Shown here one piece after another: positions 1 to 6,385 of a DNA stretch of 25,916 bases. Numbering within the stretch: position 1 is the first letter of the stretch; every line of letters begins with the position of its first letter. This stretch comes from a virus: the IMG/VR virus record IMGVR_UViG_3300008448_000551, positions 1 to 25,916 of that record; one strand, written 5' to 3'. A program made the position numbers and the translations under genes. The notes beneath the pieces were generated by a model. That model had not been told where the DNA came from and did not search any database. It saw only the letters and a program-made list of their open reading frames with translations.

Positions 1-162
1 CTTTTGGATAGAAAAGTCAACGGGTTGTTGTTTACGTTTGTATACTTGCTTCTTATAGATGAGATTTCTTGGGAGCATGAACTGTACAACATACGCTCCT
101 GCGTTTTGTTCTGTAATCTTGTTTTGAAGAACGTCGATCATTAGGTTCCAATTGTGGTTCAT
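1..162 (-). CDS. Hypothetical phage protein, 3'-truncated by window edge
   Basis: The gene starts with ATG at 162 and stays open for 54 codons to the left edge, so its C-terminus is missing. A GGAC element lies 8 nt upstream of the start. The visible peptide begins MNHNWNLMIDVLQNKITEQN and ends in a basic stretch (YKKQVYKRKQQ). It starts 8 nt after the stop of the upstream HTH-domain gene (171-683) and is probably cotranscribed with it from the 712-740 promoter. No family recognised. Confidence 0.6.
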   Translation of the reverse strand, partial: MNHNWNLMIDVLQNKITEQNAGAYVVQFMLPRNLIYKKQVYKRKQQPVDFSIQK

Positions 163-170
163 ATAAGTCC

Positions 171-683
171 TTATTTTGTAAACTGTTTGAAAACGCGACT
201 AACATAGTAATATGCATTTGCGTATGTGATGTCAAGTTCTGATGCAATGATCTTTGCAATATCAGAACCACTCTTGCCTTGCTCTCGATTGAAGATATCG
301 AGCGCTAGAGTCTTCTTATCTCCACCCTGCTTGGTTTTTGGAGAAGTTTTGCGTACAATGTCACCTTGCTCATTGGTAACATCAAAAATGTATGGCATTA
401 CACGTTTGATCTTTTCGTGTTTCTCGTTAGCAACGATTTCAGCCTTTTTGGCATCATACAGATCACCAAGGAGAACAGCTTGTTCAATCAGAGACTTTGC
501 AAAGATATCAGCAACAATTGCGTTACCGACTGGCTTGGAGCCAAACTGAACAATAATCCGGTTCGCCGCGGCTAATGGATCTCTACTTTCACTGATATCT
601 AGCCCTACTTTCGTAATAGCACCAGAGACGGACATACCTGGTCGGAGACCAAGTTTATTAAGCTGATATATTGCATCTAACAT
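171..683 (-). CDS. HTH-like C-terminal domain protein, paralog A
   Basis: A 170-residue protein. Roughly the last 48 residues form a compact helical domain (KKTLALDIF...SDIAKIIASELDITYANAYYYVSRVFK) that recurs at the C-termini of the proteins at 2119-2514 and 22901-23281. The pattern, two helices, a turn and a helix ending in YANAYYYV, looks like a helix-turn-helix nucleic-acid-binding fold. This is inferred from pattern, not from a database hit. The N-terminal 115 residues differ from both paralogs and contain a basic linker (KTSPKTKQGGDKK). It is the first gene behind the promoter at 712-740, which suggests a regulator or DNA-binding accessory protein. No enzymatic motif is visible. Confidence 0.75.
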   Translation of the reverse strand: MLDAIYQLNKLGLRPGMSVSGAITKVGLDISESRDPLAAANRIIVQFGSKPVGNAIVADIFAKSLIEQAVLLGDLYDAKKAEIVANEKHEKIKRVMPYIFDVTNEQGDIVRKTSPKTKQGGDKKTLALDIFNREQGKSGSDIAKIIASELDITYANAYYYVSRVFKQFTK

Positions 684-711
684 TTTTATTCCTATCTAAG
701 TAAGTATGACT

Positions 712-740
712 ATTGTACAACATTTCCGTTAACCTTACAA
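712..740 (-). promoter_or_regulatory. Leftward sigma70-like promoter for 171-683
   Basis: Read leftward: -35 TTGTAA (740-735), 17-bp spacer, -10 TACAAT (717-712). It is a weaker match than the other promoters here, but it carries the TAATAACC-type block directly upstream (745-756 on the + strand as AGGGTTATTATTA). The block is at the same short distance from -35 as in the promoters at 2541-2569 and 14213-14241. On the + strand the same DNA also reads TTAACC-16-TATTAT just before the ATG at 762, so it may serve both directions. Confidence 0.5.
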
Positions 741-761
741 CGCGTAGGGTTATTATTAAAT

Positions 762-1520
762 ATGACACAAATGAAGCACTTTATTACTGACCTTCCAGCG
801 TTTGCAATTGTAGTACGGGGGAACGAGACATCAGAATATTATTATAGCAAAATCGAACCTGTGTGGAAATCGATTGAGATTGATCTGCAACGTGTAGATG
901 CTGTGACACCGGCAACATTACCGGAAGGACCGCTGAAATTTGGCAGGAATACACTTCGTAAGTATACTCGCCTCAATCCAAAAGGAAAAGCGTTTACAAA
1001 CACCGAGAGAGCGGTCTGGTATAGTCATTACAAGCTGTGGTGTAAATGTATTGATATGGATGAGCGTATTTTGATCATGGAGCATGATTGTGTTCCTGTT
1101 TTTCTAGAAAAGCTTTGGTATACCGACGACCTTCTTTTTAAGAGTTTTGATAAGGGTGCACTTGGTTGTTATACTATTACACCTGAGATTGCAAAAATGT
1201 TTAAAAAGCATCTTGAAGGTAACTACATTATTACAATGGGTCCTTTGGGTACGCTTGTTAATTTGGTTTACACTGTTGAAAACGATAAGACCAATCGTCG
1301 TTGGAATTTAATTGAGGGTGTTGATAATAGATATGATCCAGGATGCACTCAAATCATTCATTCAAAGTTTGGAACAACTATTCAACACTACAAAGGAACT
1401 GAAATGGAGACTGTCAAAAACCTTCCGCAGTTTGGATATTACATACAAATAGACGACCTACCAAACCAATTGAGTGTGGATATATTGAAGGCCAACTGTA
1501 GGGTACTAAAACATGGATAA
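762..1520 (+). CDS. Glycosyltransferase, family-25-like
   Basis: A 252-residue protein. Residues 78-113 (FTNTERAVWYSHYKLW...ILIMEHDCVPV) match the core of family 25 (LPS-type) glycosyltransferases, where a GExGCxxSHxxxW segment precedes the EDD metal/nucleotide-sugar motif; here that motif is EHD (107-109). By family it would transfer a sugar from a nucleotide sugar to a glycan or protein acceptor. It is one of few rightward genes and overlaps the following dioxygenase by 8 nt (ATGGATAA), so the two are translationally coupled. No clear ribosome site precedes ATG 762; ATG 771 is an alternative. The acceptor is unknown: host surface glycan, virion protein or modified DNA are all possible. Confidence 0.65.
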   Translation: MTQMKHFITDLPAFAIVVRGNETSEYYYSKIEPVWKSIEIDLQRVDAVTPATLPEGPLKFGRNTLRKYTRLNPKGKAFTNTERAVWYSHYKLWCKCIDMDERILIMEHDCVPVFLEKLWYTDDLLFKSFDKGALGCYTITPEIAKMFKKHLEGNYIITMGPLGTLVNLVYTVENDKTNRRWNLIEGVDNRYDPGCTQIIHSKFGTTIQHYKGTEMETVKNLPQFGYYIQIDDLPNQLSVDILKANCRVLKHG

Positions 1521-2106
1521 GTGGATCCAAATGGGAAAAATTGACCCTGATGATTTACAAATTATTCTTAGCGAATGTAATCCATTGTTTGCTAATGATA
1601 AGCGTTTTGGGATGAGTAGTATTTCTTCAAAAGATCCTGAGAAAATTAAAAACATTAGGTCATCGCGAAGTTTTTTTCCTTTACCTAAACAAACGAGCCA
1701 GACGTCTCAAGTCGCATTTTTTATTTTAGAAGACTACTTCAAGACTTTAGGGGTGAGGTTCGAATGTCAATACCCACAAATCCAATTAATTAAATATGTG
1801 GATGGTGACTTCTACACATGGCACACAGACTTGACTAGTAGGGAAGGAGATGTTCGCTTAATTTCCATGTCTATTACACTAAACAAAGAGTTTAGCAGTG
1901 GTGGACTTCTTGTAAGGAGCAGAACAACCAAAGAAGAGGTTTCTCTTGCTAACGAGGCAGGGGCCTATGCTATATTCACATCACTACACGAGCATACCGC
2001 ACTACCCGTCACAGGCGGTGAACGCAGAGCAATCACGTTTTGGTTTATGTCCAATAAAACGGAATTACAGCGAATGCAAAGTCAGCTAAAAAAACAGCCC
2101 CTGTAG
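1513..2106 (+). CDS. 2OG-Fe(II) dioxygenase, PKHD/prolyl-hydroxylase type
   Basis: A 197-residue protein with a full 2-oxoglutarate/iron site: HxD at H104/D106 (YTWHTD), distal His at about H161 and the 2OG-binding Arg at 171-172 within HTALPVTGGERRAITFW, the usual C-terminal signature of PKHD-type hydroxylases. It should hydroxylate a peptide or other substrate using O2 and 2OG. It overlaps the glycosyltransferase upstream by 8 nt. Its 3' end overlaps the terminator of the convergent gene at 2119. Hydroxylation followed by glycosylation of the same substrate is an attractive idea (inference). It is distinct from the two other dioxygenases in the window. Confidence 0.85.
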   Translation: MDKWIQMGKIDPDDLQIILSECNPLFANDKRFGMSSISSKDPEKIKNIRSSRSFFPLPKQTSQTSQVAFFILEDYFKTLGVRFECQYPQIQLIKYVDGDFYTWHTDLTSREGDVRLISMSITLNKEFSSGGLLVRSRTTKEEVSLANEAGAYAIFTSLHEHTALPVTGGERRAITFWFMSNKTELQRMQSQLKKQPL

Positions 2107-2112
2107 GGGCTG
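2088..2112 (-). terminator. Rho-independent terminator of the 2119-2514 gene
   Basis: A perfect 7-bp stem, CAGCCCC (2095-2101) and GGGGCTG (2106-2112), with a 4-nt loop, is followed leftward by seven T (2094-2088). It lies just past the stop of the leftward gene and inside the last codons of the convergent dioxygenase gene. Confidence 0.9.
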
Positions 2113-2118
2113 CTCAGC

Positions 2119-2514
2119 TTAAGCCAATTTCTTGGCGTTGTAGTAGTAAGTGGTTGCTCCAGCTGGAGACATATCCAATTGCTCGCGGATGATTGCAATC
2201 ACGTTATCTTTTGATAACTTGATGTTAGCACGGTAGATCTCAATAGCACGCTCTTGCTTAGTTGGACCTTCGCCAGCCTTACGAACACGTTTAGCTTTGA
2301 CAGCCTTAACCTTTGCAGGTTTGACTTCTTTAGCCTTAGCTTCGTACTTAGCAGTAGCTTCTGCAATTGCAGACTTACGCAGGCTTTCAAGTTTGACGTC
2401 CTCAGGGAAACCTTTGTAAGGACCATCCTCAACTTTACGCTTTGGATTCAACAACCATGAGTTGTAGTGATCAAGCTTGCGTTGCATGTAATCGTTATCG
2501 TGATATGATACCAT
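2119..2514 (-). CDS. HTH-like C-terminal domain protein, paralog B
   Basis: A 131-residue protein. The middle (about 55-88) is an Ala/Lys-rich linker with repeated KAKEVKPAKVKAVKAKR-type basic runs. The C-terminal domain (KQERAIEIYRANI...NVIAIIREQLDMSPAGATTYYYNAKK) aligns with those of 171-683 and 22901-23281. It stands alone as a transcription unit, with a perfect TTGACA-17-TATAAT promoter upstream and an intrinsic terminator directly downstream, so it is probably abundant. A strong AAAAGGAA ribosome site precedes ATG 2514. A basic linker plus HTH-like domain suggests DNA binding; the target is unknown. Confidence 0.8.
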   Translation of the reverse strand: MVSYHDNDYMQRKLDHYNSWLLNPKRKVEDGPYKGFPEDVKLESLRKSAIAEATAKYEAKAKEVKPAKVKAVKAKRVRKAGEGPTKQERAIEIYRANIKLSKDNVIAIIREQLDMSPAGATTYYYNAKKLA

Positions 2515-2540
2515 TATGAATTCCTTTTGTTAATATACCA

Positions 2541-2569
2541 ATTATACATCAAATCAATAACCATGTCAA
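2541..2569 (-). promoter_or_regulatory. Consensus sigma70 promoter for 2119-2514
   Basis: Leftward TTGACA (2569-2564), 17-bp spacer, TATAAT (2546-2541): a perfect consensus. An ATGGGTATC block lies 5 nt upstream of -35, matching the short-distance block of the promoters at 712 and 14213. Confidence 0.92.
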
Positions 2570-2590
2570 CAGTATGGGTATCGTAGCACT

Positions 2591-3013
2591 TTATAGTCGC
2601 TCTACAATAACCTTATCTTTCATATCTTCCCCAAAAGACATATTCTCGCGATAGACCTTTACAAGACCCTTGCGGGCGAGCGACTCAATAACTAAGAATG
2701 ATGTAAAAGCGTTGGTGCGGTTAGTGAGGATATCAATATCCCCTTCATCCTCGCCTTCTGCACGGGCCAACATTTCTGCAATCAACAATAGCTCTGCATA
2801 CCGGCTACCCACTTTATCCTCATCCTCTTCAACAAGATCCATTAGGATTTCCAAATTGGAATCAGACAAATTTTTGAGGAACTCGCCTACCGACATATAG
2901 GGGTTTGTAATTAGATCGAATGCAAGCAATCTCGTCACATCTAGCATATCCTTACTTTGAGCAACTTTGTCATATATCACAGAGAATGTACCTTCGTTTC
3001 CCTCTTCGCTCAT
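2591..3013 (-). CDS. Hypothetical acidic phage protein
   Basis: A 140-residue, strongly acidic protein, predicted mostly helical, with acidic clusters (VEEDEDKVG, AEGEDEGDIDI). No catalytic motif or membrane segment is visible. Its ATG overlaps the stop of the upstream gene by 4 nt (ATGA), so it is the last gene of the operon from the 5899-5926 promoter, possibly also served by a weaker promoter at 3458-3487. Function unknown. Confidence 0.7.
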   Translation of the reverse strand: MSEEGNEGTFSVIYDKVAQSKDMLDVTRLLAFDLITNPYMSVGEFLKNLSDSNLEILMDLVEEDEDKVGSRYAELLLIAEMLARAEGEDEGDIDILTNRTNAFTSFLVIESLARKGLVKVYRENMSFGEDMKDKVIVERL

Positions 3014-3426
3014 GCCCAGTACTCCTCTGATGGACTAGTTTCAATATGTACGTTATGGATACGAATACATCCATCCCAATCTTTACTGTAACGACCACCA
3101 GAGCAATCGAAGTCGCTCGTGAACTCGATAATATGACCACCCTTAGGGACATTACCTGAGTTATTAAAATCAATGTCTTTCACAGCAATACAACCAATCA
3201 AACCAGCATCCACACCGTAAGCACGGCCATGCTGATCAAAGTACTCACCGTCACCGTAGCGAGTGTTATACGACACAAAGCGGCGACCATCTTTGAGGTT
3301 AAATTCACCCTCATTGCATCCGTTATCATCACGACCCTGGAACATCAAACCACAAACCTCATCCCACTCGTCATGCATTACGTAGCACAGGTCACCCACC
3401 CAATATTTTCCAGCTGGCATTGTCAT
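3010..3426 (-). CDS. Conserved phage hypothetical protein (GDLCYV type)
   Basis: A 138-residue beta-rich protein beginning MTMPAGKYWVGDLCYVM, followed by Gly/Asp-rich repeats (RYGDGEYFDQHGRAYGVDAG and IGCIAVKDID). I recognise the AGKYxVGDLCYV start from hypothetical proteins of many tailed phages, but no function is known. ATG 3426 has a GGAG ribosome site 7 nt upstream; ATG 3420 is an alternative. It overlaps its neighbours on both sides by 4 nt. Confidence 0.75.
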   Translation of the reverse strand: MTMPAGKYWVGDLCYVMHDEWDEVCGLMFQGRDDNGCNEGEFNLKDGRRFVSYNTRYGDGEYFDQHGRAYGVDAGLIGCIAVKDIDFNNSGNVPKGGHIIEFTSDFDCSGGRYSKDWDGCIRIHNVHIETSPSEEYWA

Positions 3427-3611
3427 TTGTAATCTCCATTAAATTGTTGATAAAGGTATTGTACAACCATTTCGGGGTTTCGGTCAAGTATCTCTTTTGG
3501 ACTACTTTTGTCAAATGCTTTGTTAGGACTTTCCCACCACTTTTCAATTAGATGGGGCTGGTTAGGGAATAGCGATTGCAGCAATATATCGCAACGTTGT
3601 CTGTTATCCAT
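3423..3611 (-). CDS. Small MbcA/ParS-like (DUF2384-like) domain protein
   Basis: A 62-residue protein consisting almost wholly of a domain that resembles the toxin-binding part of Xre/MbcA/ParS antitoxins: LFPNQPHLIEKWWESPNKAF followed by SSPKEILD and a V-rich helix. In that family the pattern is a Trp, an SPN-A-G stretch, then SP-x-x-L-L. No DNA-binding half and no RES-type toxin is next to it. Start chosen at ATG 3611 because it forms the 8-nt ATGGATAA overlap with the kinase gene upstream, a junction type used repeatedly here. It could be a solitary antitoxin-like decoy or simply a divergent fold relative. Confidence 0.6.
   Translation of the reverse strand: MDNRQRCDILLQSLFPNQPHLIEKWWESPNKAFDKSSPKEILDRNPEMVVQYLYQQFNGDYK
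3458..3487 (-). promoter_or_regulatory. Possible internal promoter for 3010-3426
   Basis: Leftward TTGACC (3487-3482), 18-bp spacer, TACAAT (3463-3458), inside the small MbcA-like gene, about 32 nt before ATG 3426. The -35 matches the phage's usual promoter; the spacer is one base long and the -10 is off by one. Confidence 0.4.
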
Positions 3612-4353
3612 AGATCTCTCCGAGCGTAGGCGCATACACACCTAAATGTTGAACGGTTACTGCTGCAGCCTTGTTAGCAAACCCAATTGCACGGGACATA
3701 TCGTTTGTGAGCAAATACATGTATACGAGTGCAGCAAGGAAACTATCCCCAGCACCGCACACATCACGCACCTCCACACGGTCAGCTGGATATACTTCTG
3801 ACTGGTAAGTTGCTCCGTCGCCACCATGCGTAACAATCAGATCCGTGCACGTCGTCTCTAACCGATTGAACTCCGTACTGTTGATTTTCACAATACATCC
3901 TTCGAAGTTATGGAGAAGGTGCTTCTTTGTATCAATGAAGATTGGAACATCTACTTCGTTACGAAGATCGCGAACCATCTCATAATTAATTGTTCCTTTA
4001 TTGTAATCGCTGATCACAATCGCATCATACTTGATTGGCAGCTCAACATCGAAGTACAATGGATCAGATATTACGTCTTGATCAAGCCTAACGACTTGTT
4101 GGTGACTTCTATTATCAATCAGACGCGTTTTTATAGATGTCTTACCGTGAAGGTAGTTAACTTGACATCCAAGAGCTTTTAGGTTTTCATATACATTACC
4201 AGCCATCCCAGGTCTTTCCTCTTTATGTGAAAGAGAGAAGATTGGAACAGGGGCTTCAGGACTCAGCCGATCGACGTGGCCATATTGATAGACGTCTAAC
4301 CCGTGATCACCGAGTAATAATACGTTGAATTGTTTTGGTTGTGGAGTATTCAT
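3604..4353 (-). CDS. PfkB-family sugar kinase, HldE kinase-domain-like
   Basis: A 249-residue protein similar to the kinase half of HldE/RfaE (D-glycero-D-manno-heptose-7-phosphate 1-kinase). Visible signatures: GDHGLDVYQYG (15-25), RLSPEAPVPIF (29-39), RPGMAGNV (47-54), SDYNKG (115-120), IDTKK (140-144), and the catalytic VCGAGDSF (198-205) with the PfkB base Asp203. It is shorter than the bacterial domain (about 310), mainly in the middle. Its start overlaps the nucleotidyltransferase gene upstream by 47 nt; no internal start would preserve the first beta strand, so the long overlap seems real. In bacteria the two activities are usually fused in the order kinase-transferase; here they are separate and reversed. 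Likely role: phosphorylating a heptose or related sugar for activation. Confidence 0.8.
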   Translation of the reverse strand: MNTPQPKQFNVLLLGDHGLDVYQYGHVDRLSPEAPVPIFSLSHKEERPGMAGNVYENLKALGCQVNYLHGKTSIKTRLIDNRSHQQVVRLDQDVISDPLYFDVELPIKYDAIVISDYNKGTINYEMVRDLRNEVDVPIFIDTKKHLLHNFEGCIVKINSTEFNRLETTCTDLIVTHGGDGATYQSEVYPADRVEVRDVCGAGDSFLAALVYMYLLTNDMSRAIGFANKAAAVTVQHLGVYAPTLGEIYG

Positions 4354-4702
4354 TATCTCTTTCGAAAAACACTAGATTCTTTGCAAACTCACTACCAATC
4401 ACGGTCTTGTCTTTATAGTCGCTACCGACGACCATAAACTGCGGTCTGATCTTTTGTACAGTCAGCCGCAACTCTTCATCACTACTGAAAATGATTACCT
4501 CATCCACCGCTTTAAGATTGAGCAGCATGTTCATTCTATTCCACACATCATTAACAGGTCTTGTTGGACCTTTCAGTTGCTTGACGCGTTCGTCGCTATC
4601 AATGGCCACAAATAGATGTCCACCTAAACCTTTTGCATAGTTCAGGAGAGCAAGGTGAGCGGGATGGAGAATATCGAACGTGCCATTGACGAACGCACTC
4701 AC
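4307..4702 (-). CDS. Nucleotidyltransferase, HldE/TagD cytidylyltransferase-like
   Basis: A 131-residue protein of the short cytidylyl/adenylyltransferase family that activates sugar or polyol phosphates with a nucleotide. Visible motifs: VNGTFDILHPAH (5-16) with the HxGH motif written HPAH, RPV (48-50), VVGSDYKDKTVIGSE (91-105), and STTKTIQRI near the end. The length fits a single-domain enzyme. Start is GTG 4702, which overlaps the cupin stop by 4 nt (GTGA) and has a GGAG ribosome site 7 nt upstream. With the kinase downstream it forms a two-gene equivalent of HldE. Whether it uses ATP or CTP, and which sugar, cannot be read from the sequence. Confidence 0.82.
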   Translation of the reverse strand: MSAFVNGTFDILHPAHLALLNYAKGLGGHLFVAIDSDERVKQLKGPTRPVNDVWNRMNMLLNLKAVDEVIIFSSDEELRLTVQKIRPQFMVVGSDYKDKTVIGSEFAKNLVFFERDNEYSTTKTIQRIITR

Positions 4703-5055
4703 TGACTGTCTCCTGGAGCAATACGGTAGTTATCCTCAACACTATCGGCTGTTGATGCTTCCATGATCTTACCTAGCTCAATGCAAATTAATTGGTGTGG
4801 AAACAACGGAGGGTTATGCCATGTCATTCCTTCGGTCAGAATGGTTTCATGTGTAGATGCATCTCTTGTGTCAATCCACTTGACAATGAATCTCCCACTC
4901 AGCACATACCACGTCTCGTCTTTGATGGCGTGGAAGTGCATGGAAAACTTAGCGCCTTGATCGAAGCTTAGGATCTTACCACAGTACCCGTTATTCTTTG
5001 TCCAAATGAACTCGTGTCCCCATCCCTTGGAGACATAACCGTAGTGTGCTGTCAT
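4699..5055 (-). CDS. Cupin-fold protein, phosphomannose isomerase-like
   Basis: A 118-residue single-domain cupin. The first cupin motif is clear (MHFHAIKDETWYVLSGRF, about 39-56) with His/His/Glu metal ligands, and a second is at WHNPPLFPHQLICIE. This pattern is shared with the C-terminal domain of type II mannose-6-phosphate isomerases and small sugar-metabolism cupins. It is the first of three coupled genes (cupin, nucleotidyltransferase, sugar kinase), which suggests isomerisation or epimerisation of the same sugar. ATG 5055 overlaps the upstream stop by 4 nt. Confidence 0.8.
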   Translation of the reverse strand: MTAHYGYVSKGWGHEFIWTKNNGYCGKILSFDQGAKFSMHFHAIKDETWYVLSGRFIVKWIDTRDASTHETILTEGMTWHNPPLFPHQLICIELGKIMEASTADSVEDNYRIAPGDSQ

Positions 5056-5549
5056 TCCTCATCCTCTTCCTCTTGTTCTGACTCATTATCAGCCATATGC
5101 TCACTAATGGCAAACATATCATCGATGTCAGCAGGAATCTCTTCCAGCACCTCATCAGAGGTGTCGGGCACGTCATAATATTCATCACCGTAGCCTGTTG
5201 TGTACTTGCCGCAAAACGACATACCCGGTTCGTAGTAATACGCCTCAACCTCCCAACCGAGCTCTTCCATAATTTCATAGAAGCCAATTGGAGGACTCCA
5301 TGCAGTATCAAATGTCACCATAATCATATCTGCTGTCTGCTCGTGGATACTATCGGCAGTGCCGCCTGTGTCCCACTTTGTACCCCACTCATTAATGTTA
5401 TGGGCATACCAATCCTCTGAGTCCTTGCCGTTAGGGTTAGGGGCAAACTCAGAAAACAATTCGTCACGCTCGAACGCCTCTTGGAGACGAGATATCTCTT
5501 TAGGATTAATGTTTTTAAACGTGACGGTATTCATGCACCAATTAGGCAT
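5052..5549 (-). CDS. Api92/YubB-like ferredoxin-fold protein
   Basis: A 165-residue protein beginning MPNWCMNTVTF, the signature of the Api92/YubB-like family (DUF1281) common on phages and plasmids. The central WGTKWDTG and TAWSPPIGFYEIMEELG segments and the late aromatic stretch EAYYYEPG fit that family. It ends in a very acidic tail (NESEQEEEDEE). Molecular function in the family is not established. It overlaps the upstream gene by 8 nt (ATGCCTAA) and the cupin downstream by 4 nt. Confidence 0.8.
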   Translation of the reverse strand: MPNWCMNTVTFKNINPKEISRLQEAFERDELFSEFAPNPNGKDSEDWYAHNINEWGTKWDTGGTADSIHEQTADMIMVTFDTAWSPPIGFYEIMEELGWEVEAYYYEPGMSFCGKYTTGYGDEYYDVPDTSDEVLEEIPADIDDMFAISEHMADNESEQEEEDEE

Positions 5550-5868
5550 ATTGATTCTCCAAAGTTAAAACACGTGCGGGGAACATGATCCTGCCATCGT
5601 ACTCCAGCTGGCTCTCCTCATACTCAGTCAGGTAGTCGTCAGCAACGATCTCCCAACCAAGCACGCTTTCGCGGTAGCCTTCGTTATCGCTCTCACATTG
5701 AGCACGGACGGCCTCGAACGTCTCCGCAGCTCGGTTGACGTCGACATTCAAGACGACATAATCCAAACCACCCTTAGCCTTCCAATACTGGGGGCACTCA
5801 CCTTCGCCGTCCCAATCGTGGGCGCCGTAGTTTTCGTATACTTGAGTTGTAATCAGAAGTTTAGACAT
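5542..5868 (-). CDS. Conserved phage hypothetical protein (TTQVYENYG type)
   Basis: A 108-residue protein beginning MSKLLITTQVYENYGAHDW, with GECPQYWKAKGG soon after; this start is shared by hypothetical proteins in many phages. No function is known. An upstream in-frame start at 5907 is rejected because it lies in the -10 box of the promoter at 5899-5926. The leader before ATG 5868 lacks a ribosome site and resembles the leader of 14006-14179. First gene of the operon running to 2591. Confidence 0.78.
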   Translation of the reverse strand: MSKLLITTQVYENYGAHDWDGEGECPQYWKAKGGLDYVVLNVDVNRAAETFEAVRAQCESDNEGYRESVLGWEIVADDYLTEYEESQLEYDGRIMFPARVLTLENQYA

Positions 5869-5898
5869 AGTAGTGTGTGTTGTTTGACAGTACAGCCT

Positions 5899-5926
5899 AT
5901 TATACACGTTTAAACCATTTGGTCAA
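5899..5926 (-). promoter_or_regulatory. Sigma70 promoter for the 5868-2591 operon
   Basis: Leftward TTGACC (5926-5921), 16-bp spacer, TATAAT (5904-5899). It sits in the 3' end of the Cys-rich gene upstream. A pyrimidine-rich tract (ACTTTTTG) lies just upstream of -35 instead of the TAATAACC block. Confidence 0.88.
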
Positions 5927-6025
5927 CCTAGCAAAAAGTGTTACTTCTTTTCGTAACGGACACGTTCTACCTTGGTTACAATTCTGATTGCAGGGGGGAC
6001 ATATCTTTAGTGTATTTTCACTCAC
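5900..6025 (-). CDS. Small Cys-rich protein (CPxCNxNCNQGRxCP motif)
   Basis: A 41-residue protein from GTG 6025. The GTG overlaps the preceding stop by 4 nt (GTGA), with an AGAGGA ribosome site about 8 nt upstream. The N-terminal half holds four cysteines in CPPCNQNCNQGRTCPLR, a motif I recognise from many small phage proteins. The second half is a short basic, hydrophobic helix (VTLFARLTKWFKRV). The spacing suits a small metal-binding or disulfide knuckle. Its last codons contain the next operon's promoter, so it closes the 9143-5900 operon. Function unknown. Confidence 0.7.
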   Translation of the reverse strand: MSENTLKICPPCNQNCNQGRTCPLRKEVTLFARLTKWFKRV

Positions 6026-6216
6026 TTCTTTTTCCTCTTCTTTTCAGGAACATTCAGTGCAGCTTTGGCGCGGTCTAGCTCAAGGTTGTATTCTAGCGCT
6101 TCTTGCTCGAGCTTTTTATACTCTGCCTCAGAAACCTCTGTGTCGTTCCAATACATTCTATAGTCGCTCGTATCTAGCTTGGCAGGAAAAGTTGCTCGTT
6201 TAGCTTTGGTCGCCAT
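6022..6216 (-). CDS. Hypothetical small phage protein
   Basis: A 64-residue protein with a basic N-terminus (MATKAKRATFPAKLD), a charged helical middle and a very basic end (PEKKRKKK). It overlaps the zinc-ribbon-like gene upstream by 17 nt and the Cys-rich gene downstream by 4 nt. No family recognised. Confidence 0.6.
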   Translation of the reverse strand: MATKAKRATFPAKLDTSDYRMYWNDTEVSEAEYKKLEQEALEYNLELDRAKAALNVPEKKRKKK

Positions 6217-6385
6217 CTTCTACCCTTTCACCGGTAAACTGACTAGCCATATCAATCATGCAGGACAAGCATGTAGCGCAGAAGCTGACGGGAAGGATAC
6301 CAAAGTATCCCTCTGTCCCGCCTTCATCGTCGCTATACTCGCTGTTACAAACGGTACAGGTGTGGTTATAATAGACGGGATCCAT
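6200..6385 (-). CDS. Small zinc-ribbon-like phage protein
   Basis: A 61-residue protein with two CxxC pairs (HTCTVCNSEY near the N-terminus, VSFCATCLSCMIDM in the middle) separated by GGTEGYFGILP. The spacing suits a zinc ribbon, and the YFGILPVxFC segment is common in phage hypotheticals. Start chosen at ATG 6385, just after the stop of the upstream gene; an AAGGA touches the start, so the ribosome site is unusually close. Upstream in-frame codons run over the upstream gene and are not used. Confidence 0.65.
   Translation of the reverse strand: MDPVYYNHTCTVCNSEYSDDEGGTEGYFGILPVSFCATCLSCMIDMASQFTGERVEDGDQS

Noticed and set aside
2199-2460. Long frames on both strands inside 2119-2514
   Set aside because: They are shadows of the basic Ala/Lys linker of the HTH-like gene; no ribosome sites and unlikely compositions.
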